Shown here piece by piece: positions 1 through 7,350 of a DNA stretch of 9,342 nucleotides. The stretch covers positions 5,638-14,979 of the forward strand of contig PMJA01000325.1 of NCBI GenBank assembly GCA_003158415.1, in the 5' to 3' direction. The notes under the pieces were generated by a model. It saw only the letters and a list, made by a program, of their open reading frames with translations, had not been told where the DNA came from and searched no databases. Position 1 is the stretch's first letter; every line of letters begins with the position of its first letter. This DNA comes from Methylobacter sp. (lineage in GTDB: Bacteria; Pseudomonadota; Gammaproteobacteria; Methylococcales; Methylomonadaceae). Made by a program: the position numbers and the translations under genes.

Positions 1-842
1 CCGTGGTTGTAGGAGGTAATCGCCGCTGGCCAGTCACCCAGTTTGCCGTAGGCGTAACTCAGATAGCGGGCAGCACCAACGGTGGAAGCAAAAGGATCGA
101 GGCATAGATCCACTCTCCCGCCGGGCATGAAAGTTTTTGCTGCGCCTTTGGTGAATTGCCACATGCCCATGGCACCGGCGGAGGATTTGGCCCCCAATTG
201 AAACGAGGATTCGACATGCGGCAGGTAGGCTAAATCTTCCGGCAAACCGGCATCGTGGAATATTTTTCTAAATTGCCTGTCGTAGCGGCGACTGATTTCG
301 AGTCCGCGTATGAAGCGTTCGCGGGTGCCGCGTTGCGAGCGCACACGCTCGGAGGCACCGATAATGACGTTGTTAAGTTGCCTGCCGCCACTTTGCAGTT
401 TAGCGATGATTTGTTTGTCGTTAGCGTTCAGCGGGGCGTTATAGCGTAATTTGCTCTCCAGAACGGATAATTGGGCTTTCCAAAAAACGCGGCGTTGGCT
501 GACCATTTCCTTTTGTCCGCTGGTCAGGCTTTCGCCGACATCGCCGGGTAACTCCAGCACTTCGTATATCACATCCATATAGCGGTCGTCGTGAAATGCG
601 ACTTGCGAGCGCCGCCACACGACATACGTTTTACGCCAAAATTCTACCGCCGGTTCCAATTCGCCCGGTTTTAGAAATGCGCCGGAGCGCGTCACCAGTT
701 TATAGGTGGGCAGAGCTGTCTGCGGCAGGGTTTGGTCGGTTATGATTGGGGCGCGATTGACCGTAGGCGTAGTGCTGTTACAGGCATTCAACATCAATGC
801 AATTGCCGGTAAAAGCCCAATTCGCATAATGAGTCGATTCAT
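1..842 (-). CDS. MltD-like membrane-bound lytic murein transglycosylase, lipoprotein (3' end outside window)
   Basis: Predicted peptidoglycan lytic transglycosylase, cleaving the MurNAc-GlcNAc bond to form 1,6-anhydro-muropeptides at the outer membrane. The first 280 residues are visible. They start with a lipoprotein signal (MNRLIMRIG, then a hydrophobic stretch, then lipobox LNAC), so Cys21 would be lipidated. Residues about 30-190 form a helical, charged region without a clear family assignment. From about residue 195 an SLT domain begins: GLPEDLAYLP, then HVESSF with the predicted catalytic Glu211, then GAMGMWQF (223-230) and AARYLSYAYG. This order is typical of MltD-type enzymes, but any C-terminal LysM repeats lie outside the window, so the subfamily is unproven. 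The ATG at 842 is chosen because an in-frame stop lies a short way upstream. An ATG five codons further in (827) would also leave a good signal peptide. No strong Shine-Dalgarno is visible. It is about 200 bp from the MscS-type gene and probably has its own promoter. Confidence 0.88.
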   Translation of the reverse strand, partial: MNRLIMRIGLLPAIALMLNACNSTTPTVNRAPIITDQTLPQTALPTYKLVTRSGAFLKPGELEPAVEFWRKTYVVWRRSQVAFHDDRYMDVIYEVLELPGDVGESLTSGQKEMVSQRRVFWKAQLSVLESKLRYNAPLNANDKQIIAKLQSGGRQLNNVIIGASERVRSQRGTRERFIRGLEISRRYDRQFRKIFHDAGLPEDLAYLPHVESSFQLGAKSSAGAMGMWQFTKGAAKTFMPGGRVDLCLDPFASTVGAARYLSYAYGKLGDWPAAITSYNH

Positions 843-943
843 TTTCTTATGGCGTTAATTCAGTGTTAATTGGTTTTAAGCGCGTGTTTTTGCGTATTCC
901 GATTGATTGGAACAGCCAAAACCTAACGCATCGGTGAGACTGT

Positions 944-973
944 CTTTTACTCCAAGTGCCCGGCTTGAGTCAA
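944..973 (-). promoter_or_regulatory. candidate sigma70 promoter for the lytic transglycosylase gene
   Basis: On the minus strand TTGACT (973-968, five of six matches to the -35 consensus) is followed after 18 nt by TAAAAG (949-944, four of six matches to the -10). It would give a 5' leader of roughly 95 nt ahead of the ATG at 842. The -10 is weak and this is a visual call. The rest of the 843-1040 gap shows no gene or convincing terminator. Confidence 0.3.
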
Positions 974-1040
974 GGAATTAATTTTCATGCGGCGAGTTTA
1001 ACACAGAGGCTGCGCCAGTTGCCGCCGATGATTCTGTGCC

Positions 1041-2702
1041 CTAAACCGATTTGCCATCCACGCCTTCTTTTGCAGGCGCTTCAAACCATTGCTCCTTCGG
1101 CACCCAGACTTTTTCCATCGGATCATTGACGTAATGCGGCGACATAATTTGTACGCCGAACTCGTTAAACACGTCCTGTATATTGGCATGTAATGCCGTC
1201 AGCGTGATGCGGCGGATTTCGGGTCGATCAACCTGTACGCACAGCCGATACTCCACATAAAAATCAGAAAGCGCGGTCTGGGATATAAAAGGCTTTGGTT
1301 CAGAGTGCAACCCCGATGTGCGCTCGGCGGCTTGCAGCAGCATGGCATGAATTTGTCGCCAGGGCGTGTTGTAACCGATGGTTACGGTCGTGTGTACGAC
1401 CAAGCCCTTGCTTTCGGTTAGCCGGGATGAGTTTACCGTTGTGGAACTGCCGATCAGGGAATTTGGCATATTGACCTCTTCACCATTGGCTGTTCTGATC
1501 TTGGTGGAAAAAATACCCACCAGGGTAACCACGCCCTCAACCTCGCCTATTTTCACATATTCGCCTTCGCGCAAAACGTGGGAATAAACCATAATCAAGC
1601 CGCTGGCCGCCTGTCCTACAACACCTGAACCGCCGATTGAAAGCATGATGCCGACCAACACGCTCAAACCTCTGAATGCCTCGGTGTTACTGCCCGGAAA
1701 ATAGGGGTAGGCCATAGCGAAAGCAAACAGCCAAAGTAAGGTCTGAGTCAGTTTACGAGTTGATTTAGCCGTATCTGCGGCCATCCAGGGGACATAGGCC
1801 TCCCCCGACTCGATCCTGACAAAGAATGCTTTTAACAGCCCCGACGTGAAGCGGGTCAGCAACACAATCAGGAAAACGACCAGAAGACCGGGCAGGGCGT
1901 CTACGATAGCCAACAGGATTCCCTCAATAATATCAATCAGGTAATTGTCCAGCTGTTCGCCCCAGGGTCGACTATAGGGAAACTGGCGTAAGCTAAACGT
2001 CACCCACTTGTAGCCAGCTATTATTAGTAGCGCCCATTTGGCAAGACGAACCATAAAAATTAAGACATTAATGACCTGTTGGGGGCGAATAGCTACTGCC
2101 AGCTTGGCTTCGTAGACGGCCATCCAGCTAAGCAAACGATTGTTTAGCCGTCTTTCCGCCCAATAGATAAGGCGGCAAGCCAGATAGAAAAACACGCTTG
2201 CGAGTACGGTAAATCCGATGCCTTTGAGCATAACATGGGGATTGTTCTGTTCCCTTGCCTCACGCACGGCAATCTTCAGGTTCTCTGCGGCGTTTTTAGC
2301 GGCATCGTCTATGGATTCGCCGGTAAGCGTATCCAGGTCATTGGGTCTAATCTGGAATACCGCCAAGCCATCCAGCACGACAAAACGTCCGCCTTCCGGC
2401 GTGGGACGTATCGATATGCGATCATCGCCGCCTTTTTCCATAACCGTCTTGATACGGCTCCTGATGGTCATTTCCCGCTCTTCTTGAGTGTAACCCTCAA
2501 GTTTCGAGCGTATGGTAAAGAGATGGCGGTTCATGAACTCTACCGGCAAAGCATCAGTCGAGTCGTCCTTAGACTTTGCCGCACTTAGGGTCAAATCGGC
2601 AGCCTGGGCGGCTTGCGCGTAAGCAGGCATTGCCTGGATTGCACCCATCAGCACCAAGAGCGAGAACAATAAATGGATAAAAGATAGTCTGATTTTTTTC
2701 AT
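1041..2702 (-). CDS. large MscS-family mechanosensitive ion channel with periplasmic N-terminal domain
   Basis: Predicted inner-membrane mechanosensitive channel that opens on membrane tension to release solutes on hypoosmotic shock. At 553 residues it is nearly twice the size of E. coli MscS (about 286). A signal peptide (MKKIRLSFIH followed by a hydrophobic run, cleavage near AYAQA about residue 30) leads into a predicted periplasmic domain to about residue 158. Hydrophobic segments follow at about 161-181, 211-236, 262-288 and 318-335. The conserved pore helix and beta domain come next: SIGGSGVVGQAASGLI (355-370), then VLREGEYVKIGEVEGVV (377-391) and the NMPNSLI motif (411-417). The C-terminal alpha/beta vestibule ends near PHYVNDPMEKVWVPKEQWF. 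The Gly/Ala-rich pore helix supports a working MscS core; the function of the N-terminal domain is unknown. The start has no obvious Shine-Dalgarno but the signal peptide fits it. It lies 29 bp downstream of the AI-2E-family gene, so co-transcription is likely. Confidence 0.9.
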   Translation of the reverse strand: MKKIRLSFIHLLFSLLVLMGAIQAMPAYAQAAQAADLTLSAAKSKDDSTDALPVEFMNRHLFTIRSKLEGYTQEEREMTIRSRIKTVMEKGGDDRISIRPTPEGGRFVVLDGLAVFQIRPNDLDTLTGESIDDAAKNAAENLKIAVREAREQNNPHVMLKGIGFTVLASVFFYLACRLIYWAERRLNNRLLSWMAVYEAKLAVAIRPQQVINVLIFMVRLAKWALLIIAGYKWVTFSLRQFPYSRPWGEQLDNYLIDIIEGILLAIVDALPGLLVVFLIVLLTRFTSGLLKAFFVRIESGEAYVPWMAADTAKSTRKLTQTLLWLFAFAMAYPYFPGSNTEAFRGLSVLVGIMLSIGGSGVVGQAASGLIMVYSHVLREGEYVKIGEVEGVVTLVGIFSTKIRTANGEEVNMPNSLIGSSTTVNSSRLTESKGLVVHTTVTIGYNTPWRQIHAMLLQAAERTSGLHSEPKPFISQTALSDFYVEYRLCVQVDRPEIRRITLTALHANIQDVFNEFGVQIMSPHYVNDPMEKVWVPKEQWFEAPAKEGVDGKSV

Positions 2703-2731
2703 AGTTGGTAATAACAGGTCTATATTATTTA

Positions 2732-3874
2732 CTATAAGGATTTTGCATCCGTAGCTTGCTCGTCGATGTCCACGACATTATCTAGTTCATAATCGCCATG
2801 CACCCAGGCCATAAAAAGCTGGTAACCCAAGGCCAACAGCACCGAACCTAAAAACAGGCCGATAAGACCGCTGCTTGCCATGCCGCCCAGTGCGCCCAAT
2901 AAAATCACCGGCATCGGGGCATCGACGCCGCGACCCAGCATCAAAGGCTTGAGGACATTATCAATCATACCGGCGGCTAAGGTATACACGGCGAATATCA
3001 CCGCCACCGTCGTGGAGTCATTGGTCGAAAAAACATAAATGATAGTTGGAATTGCTATCAAGCTGCCAGGGACTTGCATGATACACAATAACAGCGCCAA
3101 CAACGCCAAAACGCCTGCGGCAGGAATACCGACTAAAATAAATCCCGCTCCTAACAACAGGGCTTGAATACACGCAACACCTATCACGCCTTGGGCTACG
3201 GCATGAATGGTTGCCGTCGATAATATGATCAGGGTTTCGCCTTTCTCAGGCCCCGCCATCCGCTTGGCAATTGCTGTTGCCGCCGCATGGCCCGACGAGG
3301 CATAAGCCATGAACACCCCGGAAAGCGATAACGAAACCAAAAACATCAAAATGGCTGTGCCTACACTGGCCGCATAGCCCAGCATCTCTTTCGTGACGGC
3401 GGCAACCCTAGGTTCGAATTTTACCAGCACACTGCCAATATCGTTATGCGCAGACAGCCATAAAGCGTACAATCTGTCGCCCACTATCGGCCATCCGGCT
3501 ACAGAGGCGGCGGGCGCTGGCAGTTGGATAGAACCATTCTGGACATGTTTCACAAATTCAGTCGTTGAATCCGCGAATGAAATGGCTAATAGAGTGGTTG
3601 GTGTCAACACGCTCAACATAATAGCCAACACCAACGCTGTTGCGGCAATGCCTTGCCTGCCGCCCATTTTACGTGCAATAAAGGCATGCAGCGGATACAA
3701 AGCCACAGCCAAAATGACCGACCACAACATCAAGCCAATAAAGGGTTTGAAAATTTGATAGCAATACACCACCAGAAAGCCGATTAATCCGACTCGAATG
3801 AATAAGTCCAACAATTTGCGCGAGATCAGCTTTTCCAGCGCCTTATTGGATAAAGGGGTTTTTATGGCATCCAT
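2732..3874 (-). CDS. AI-2E/PerM-family (UPF0118) integral membrane transporter
   Basis: Polytopic inner-membrane protein of the AI-2E transporter (PerM/TqsA/YdiK-like) family. Members have been linked to autoinducer export, Na+/H+ antiport or permease roles, so the substrate cannot be read from sequence. The 380 residues match the usual family length (about 340-380). Hydrophobic helices lie at about 27-62 (two), 76-100, 165-191, 222-248, 252-284, 289-305 and 322-356. A soluble segment (about 101-160) separates the N-terminal pair from the core, as is usual. The family signature DNVLKPLMLGRG (305-316) followed by P-V-I-L-L-G-A-L-G-G (322-331) is clear. The ATG at 3874 is supported by a strong Shine-Dalgarno. 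It probably heads a two-gene unit with the MscS-type gene; linkage to an osmotic channel may suggest an envelope or turgor role, but that is inference. Confidence 0.88.
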   Translation of the reverse strand: MDAIKTPLSNKALEKLISRKLLDLFIRVGLIGFLVVYCYQIFKPFIGLMLWSVILAVALYPLHAFIARKMGGRQGIAATALVLAIMLSVLTPTTLLAISFADSTTEFVKHVQNGSIQLPAPAASVAGWPIVGDRLYALWLSAHNDIGSVLVKFEPRVAAVTKEMLGYAASVGTAILMFLVSLSLSGVFMAYASSGHAAATAIAKRMAGPEKGETLIILSTATIHAVAQGVIGVACIQALLLGAGFILVGIPAAGVLALLALLLCIMQVPGSLIAIPTIIYVFSTNDSTTVAVIFAVYTLAAGMIDNVLKPLMLGRGVDAPMPVILLGALGGMASSGLIGLFLGSVLLALGYQLFMAWVHGDYELDNVVDIDEQATDAKSL

Positions 3875-3882
3875 CTTTGGAG

Positions 3883-3888
3883 CTCCTT
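3883..3888 (-). promoter_or_regulatory. strong Shine-Dalgarno of the AI-2E-family gene
   Basis: AAGGAG on the minus strand, 8 nt before the ATG at 3874. This is the best ribosome binding site in the window and fixes that start. The remaining gap up to 3979 is AT-rich and shows no convincing hairpin terminator and no clear -35/-10 pair, so whether the AI-2E gene is separate from the operon upstream is undecided. Confidence 0.75.
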
Positions 3889-3979
3889 AGTGTCAGTTAA
3901 AATATTCGGTTTAATCAATACAAAAACAGCGGGGTGAGTTGAGCACGTTTTATTAATCTCTAATATGCCTTATTTTTCA

Positions 3980-4918
3980 TTACTCTAAAAAAGCCCTGAT
4001 TGCGGCAATTCCTTGCCCCCCGGATTGCCGTGCCTTATCCAAGTCGGACTTGGCAAGACCGCCCAACGCATAAACAGGCAGATTGACTTGAGCTGCCAGT
4101 TCGGCGAATTGGCTCCATCCTAACGGCTTTGTTTCAGGATGTGTTTTAGTGATTAACACGGGCGCTAAAACGACAAAGTCCACACCGATGCTTTGCGCGT
4201 GAAGTAATTCCTGACGGTTATGGCATGAGGCGGCTATCCAGTGTGTACCGCATGGCAAAGCAGGTCGGCGGATTGCGGACATTAAATCCCTGCTGGTTAA
4301 ATGGATGCCGTCAACAGTGAAATCTTGTGCATTTTTAACGGCGGAATTTATTAAAACCCAAGTGCCTTGTTGCTTGCATAAGGGGTAAGCCTTTTCAATA
4401 AACTTTGCTATCGTCTCGGATGGCAGCTTTTTTAAGCGTAGCTGGATCAGTTTAACGCCACGGCTCAATAGCTTTTGCAGGCTAATCAACAACAGCGCTT
4501 CATCGGCATCGTCCAAAATCGCATAATAAGGTGGCAATAGGGCTGCGGTGATGATGGGCCGGTTGGCGGCGGGGAATTCATGGTTTGCCAATTCGGTCGC
4601 GGCTACCCATTTGATGGCTTGGCCCTCGCAACTTTTAGCGTCGCCTGAAAACTGTTCGACTATATAGACATGCAGCTGCACGGCTAAATCAGGGTATTGA
4701 TGCTTAATGTTAATTAGCGGCGTTGATGCTATGACCGTAATAGCTAGCTCTTCGTTGAGTTCCCGCGCCAAGGCCTGTTCGGGCGTTTCGCCGGATTCAA
4801 TCTTGCCGCCGGGGAATTCCCATAAGCCGCCCTGATGCAAGGACTTATCTCGCAGGGAAATCAAAATGCGACCATCAGCGTTTTTTATGACGCCGACGGC
4901 GACTTGGAGTGTTTTCAT
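3980..4918 (-). CDS. MutT-type Nudix hydrolase fused to a ThiE/TenI-like domain
   Basis: Two-domain cytoplasmic protein of 312 residues from ATG 4918. Residues 1-130 are very close to E. coli MutT, which hydrolyses 8-oxo-dGTP to the monophosphate. The Nudix box runs from Gly38 to Ile60 (KIESGETPEQALARELNEE) with the metal-binding RE..EE residues present; the usual Gly near its end is Ala59. Residues about 131-312 form a ThiE-like TIM barrel: QLR (159-161), DGIHL (203-207), SCHN (231-234), LAPVLITKTHPETK (251-264) and ALGG (284-287). The ThiE Mg-binding NDR motif appears as INSA (190-193), so Asp is replaced by Ser and thiamine phosphate synthase activity is doubtful. This fusion is a recognised proteobacterial arrangement. 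The frame stays open upstream to TTG 4981, which overlaps the argJ stop as TTGA. ATG 4918 is preferred because its product starts exactly like MutT (MKTLQVAVGVI), although no Shine-Dalgarno precedes it. Last gene of the cluster. Confidence 0.85.
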   Translation of the reverse strand: MKTLQVAVGVIKNADGRILISLRDKSLHQGGLWEFPGGKIESGETPEQALARELNEELAITVIASTPLINIKHQYPDLAVQLHVYIVEQFSGDAKSCEGQAIKWVAATELANHEFPAANRPIITAALLPPYYAILDDADEALLLISLQKLLSRGVKLIQLRLKKLPSETIAKFIEKAYPLCKQQGTWVLINSAVKNAQDFTVDGIHLTSRDLMSAIRRPALPCGTHWIAASCHNRQELLHAQSIGVDFVVLAPVLITKTHPETKPLGWSQFAELAAQVNLPVYALGGLAKSDLDKARQSGGQGIAAIRAFLE

Positions 4919-4937
4919 GGTAGGGTTAAAAGCATAG

Positions 4938-4974
4938 GGCAGGACACTACAAGGGATTGCTCCTACAGTAGCCG
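4938..4974. repeat. possible degenerate REP-like repeat between argJ and the MutT fusion gene
   Basis: The minus strand reads CTACTGTAGGAGCAATCCC and then TTGTAGTGTCCTGCC. It has a GTAG tetranucleotide followed by GAGC, partial inverted pairing (AGGA 4941-4944 with TCCT 4961-4964, CAA 4950-4952 with TTG 4957-4959), and CTAC/GTAG ends. Gammaproteobacterial REP elements often begin GTAGGAGC. The stem is imperfect and only one copy is visible, so this rests on resemblance alone. Confidence 0.3.
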
Positions 4975-4977
4975 ATC

Positions 4978-6192
4978 TCAAGTCCTGTATTCTGCATTAA
5001 TTTTCACATAATCATAAGAAAGGTCGCAGGTTAAAACTTCCTGAGCCGCAGTGCCGCGCCCCAGTTTAACGGTCACGGTGATTTCTTCCTTGTCCATCAC
5101 TTGTTGTCCGGCTTCTTCGGTGTAATCATCGGCGCGACCGCCGTTTCTGACGATGCAAACATCGTCTAAAAACAATTGCACGTTTTCCAGTACCATGTTT
5201 TCTATACCTGAGCGACCGACGGCGGCAAGAATTCGTCCCCAATTTGGGTCGCTGGCAAAAAAGGCGGTCTTTACCAACGGCGAATGGGCGATGGTTTTGC
5301 CGACGCGCACGGCTTCTTCATTATCTAAGGCTTCTTTGACCACGATGCGCATTAACTTGGTGGCGCCTTCGCCGTCTCGGACGATGGCTTCCGCCAATTG
5401 CTTGCAAACGCTCATTAGAGCGTCGGCAAAAATGGCATAATGCCCGCTGCCTGCGGTAATTTCCGGCGCGGCTGAGCAGCCGCTCGCCATGACTACGCAA
5501 GCGTCATTGGTCGAGGTGTCTCCATCCACCGTAATCCGATTGAATGATTGTTCAACCGCTAAGGCCAAACAGTGTTGCAACAATGTCCGGTTAATTTTGG
5601 CATCTGTGGCGATAAAACCCAGCATGGTCGCCATATTTGGCTGTATCATGCCCGCGCCTTTGGATATGCCGTTAATGGTGATGGCTTGCCCGGCAATGGT
5701 GATGGTTTTAGAAACGCCTTTGGGGAATGTGTCCGTAGTCATAATCGCGCGGGCGGCTTTATCCCAGTTATCCGGCACCAGATTTTTTATGGCCAGCGGC
5801 AACGCTGCTGTCAGCTTAGCAACGGGCAACAGCTGTCCGATCACGCCGGTGGAAAAGGGCAATACTTGATCTGTAGTGCCGTCTGCAACTTGTGCCAGTC
5901 CGGCGCAAGATAGCAGTGCATCCTGCATGCCCTGTTCACCGGTTCCGGCGTTGGCATTGCCCGAATTAACCAGTAGCCAGCGCGGCTCGTGGGCCAGATG
6001 GGCTTTTGCAACATGCACCGGTGCGGCGCAAAACGCATTTTGAGTGAATACAGCGGCACAAGTAGCGTGCTCCGCCATTTGTATCACTAAAATATCATCT
6101 TTGATGGTTTGCTTGATGCCAGCACAGGCTGTGCCTAGCGTTATCCCGGCTATGCTCGGCATATTTGGGAAATCGCATTGTCCTACCGCCAT
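4978..6192 (-). CDS. argJ: ArgJ, bifunctional ornithine acetyltransferase / N-acetylglutamate synthase
   Basis: Moves the acetyl group from N-acetylornithine to glutamate in the cyclic arginine pathway; some members also use acetyl-CoA to make N-acetylglutamate. The 404 residues match the family length. The N-terminus MAVGQCDFPNMPSIAGITLGTACAGIK is the expected ArgJ start. Also seen are NSGNANAGTG (77-85), the oxyanion-hole region FSTGVIG (113-119), the self-cleavage site KGAGMIQPNMATML (178-191, cutting before the nucleophile Thr189), and DGDTSTND. The protein ends in the typical INAEYRT. The proenzyme should split into alpha (1-188) and beta (189-404) chains. Whether it is mono- or bifunctional cannot be read from sequence. 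The start is supported by GAGGAT located inside the last codons of the transporter gene, three bases upstream of argJ, suggesting translational coupling. No arginine-operator (ARG box) was noticed near it, as expected for an internal operon gene. Confidence 0.96.
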   Translation of the reverse strand: MAVGQCDFPNMPSIAGITLGTACAGIKQTIKDDILVIQMAEHATCAAVFTQNAFCAAPVHVAKAHLAHEPRWLLVNSGNANAGTGEQGMQDALLSCAGLAQVADGTTDQVLPFSTGVIGQLLPVAKLTAALPLAIKNLVPDNWDKAARAIMTTDTFPKGVSKTITIAGQAITINGISKGAGMIQPNMATMLGFIATDAKINRTLLQHCLALAVEQSFNRITVDGDTSTNDACVVMASGCSAAPEITAGSGHYAIFADALMSVCKQLAEAIVRDGEGATKLMRIVVKEALDNEEAVRVGKTIAHSPLVKTAFFASDPNWGRILAAVGRSGIENMVLENVQLFLDDVCIVRNGGRADDYTEEAGQQVMDKEEITVTVKLGRGTAAQEVLTCDLSYDYVKINAEYRT

Positions 6193-6195
6193 GAG

Positions 6196-7350
6196 TTAAT
6201 CCTCGTTGTGTTTAAAAAATAGTATGACGTTATTAATTTTTTTGACTTTTCTGGTCATCAGCTTACATTGCTTTTTTAGCGTGGCTAATAACTGCGGCTG
6301 TTTGCTGACGGCGAACGGTAAAATGACTTCGACTTCAATCTGCCCATTTAGGTAATGAATTCGAAAATCGTCTATAGAGGTCTTAACAACGGTCATGTAC
6401 GTGTCTAATAATTCCTGGACATCGCGGCGGCTAAGCGGTTTACAGGGTTCGAACAAGCCTTCATCATTTTCAGGGTCGACATGCACCAGCACATCCATGA
6501 CATCATCAAAACGGCTGATTAATTCATCCCTGACGGTATCGCCTATGCTGTGACCTTCGGAAACGGTGATGCGCGGGTCAACGACGATGTGGGCGTCTAT
6601 TAGCGCATCTTCGCCCATTTGTCGGCTGCGTAGTAAATGGATGCCTTCAACGCCATCTATGTCCATGATGGCGGTGCGGATTTCGGCGATCAGTTTGGGC
6701 GGCAGGGAGGTGTCCACCAGTTCCTTGATGCTGTCCAGCACCAGGCTCAAACCGATTTTAGCGACCATCAACGCAACCACGATGGCGGCAATCGCATCGG
6801 CCAGCGGATAGCCCAGCATCACAGCGCCTATGCCGAATAATACCACTAACGATGAAATGGCGTCACTGCGCTGATGCCAGGCATTGGCCATTAATAATTT
6901 GGAGCGGGTTTTTTTTGCGATACGTTTGGTGTAATGATACAGCCATTCGTTAATCAAAATGGAGACCGCCGCAATCCCCAGGCATAAGGCATTAGGCACC
7001 GGCAGATGTTCAGGGTTAGCCATGCGCTCCATCACCGACCAGGTAATGAGGCCGCCGATAGCAATCAAACTGATGCCTAAAATGACGGTTGCAATCGTTT
7101 CAAAGCGCCTATGTCCATAAGGATGCTCGTAATCGGCCTCGCGGCTGCCCAATCTGACTGCAATGATGACTAAAAGGTCGCTGAGTAAATCCGATAAGGA
7201 ATGGATGCCGTCGGCGATTAATGCCGCCGATTGTCCCAGTATGCCAAAACCGATTTTGATCAGCGCCTGACAAACATTAACTGCCGCGCCGACATAGCTG
7301 GCTCTGGCTTTCAGTTTTCTGATTCTTACCGCGTCAAGGATTTCAGCCAT
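6196..7350 (-). CDS. cation diffusion facilitator (CDF) metal efflux transporter with extended C-terminus
   Basis: Inner-membrane metal/proton antiporter that exports divalent cations, likely Zn2+ and possibly Fe2+, Co2+ or Mn2+. Membrane helices lie at about 18-38, 41-65, 86-108, 119-138, 164-181 and 184-206. The CDF transport-site residues are visible as H50-S-L-S-D54 in helix 2 (within ADGIHSLSDLLSD) and H159-x3-D163 in helix 5 (AWHQRSD). An HxxxD/HxxxD pair is the zinc-type pattern, so zinc is the best guess. A cytoplasmic dimerisation domain follows at about 214-298, with potential metal ligands in DAHIVVD, SEGHSIGD and HVDPEND. The protein then continues about 85 residues to 384, whereas many CDFs end near 300. 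This extra segment ends in a basic stretch (KKQCKLMTRKVKKINN). ATG 7350 shares its A with the stop codon of the tusA-like gene (TAATG), a sign of translational coupling. Confidence 0.9.
   Translation of the reverse strand: MAEILDAVRIRKLKARASYVGAAVNVCQALIKIGFGILGQSAALIADGIHSLSDLLSDLLVIIAVRLGSREADYEHPYGHRRFETIATVILGISLIAIGGLITWSVMERMANPEHLPVPNALCLGIAAVSILINEWLYHYTKRIAKKTRSKLLMANAWHQRSDAISSLVVLFGIGAVMLGYPLADAIAAIVVALMVAKIGLSLVLDSIKELVDTSLPPKLIAEIRTAIMDIDGVEGIHLLRSRQMGEDALIDAHIVVDPRITVSEGHSIGDTVRDELISRFDDVMDVLVHVDPENDEGLFEPCKPLSRRDVQELLDTYMTVVKTSIDDFRIHYLNGQIEVEVILPFAVSKQPQLLATLKKQCKLMTRKVKKINNVILFFKHNED
6199..6204 (-). promoter_or_regulatory. Shine-Dalgarno of argJ inside the end of the CDF gene
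   Basis: GAGGAT on the minus strand, 6 nt before the argJ ATG at 6192. It overlaps the last Glu-Asp codons of the transporter gene. Ribosomes finishing the transporter should therefore reinitiate on argJ, which fixes the argJ start and links the two genes. Confidence 0.65.

Noticed and set aside
255..449. Plus-strand 64-codon open frame near the left end
   Set aside because: Antisense to the SLT domain and preceding region of the lytic transglycosylase. No independent support.
947..988. 14-codon minus-strand frame (MKINSLTQAGHLE and stop) upstream of the lytic transglycosylase
   Set aside because: It overlaps the candidate -35/-10 pair and would start upstream of the predicted transcript. 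It has no Shine-Dalgarno, so it is probably not a leader peptide.
2218..2588. Two plus-strand open frames (89 and 117 codons) opposite the MscS-type gene
   Set aside because: They lie wholly antisense to the N-terminal half of a well-supported gene, have no family features and no ribosome site, and read as shadows of its codon pattern.
3393..3758. Plus-strand 121-codon open frame opposite the AI-2E-family gene
   Set aside because: Antisense to a conserved membrane-protein gene, with no recognisable domain or ribosome site.
5489..5913. Plus-strand open frames of 126 and 113 codons opposite argJ
   Set aside because: Fully antisense to conserved argJ motifs, overlapping each other in different frames, with low-complexity composition. 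No evidence of coding.
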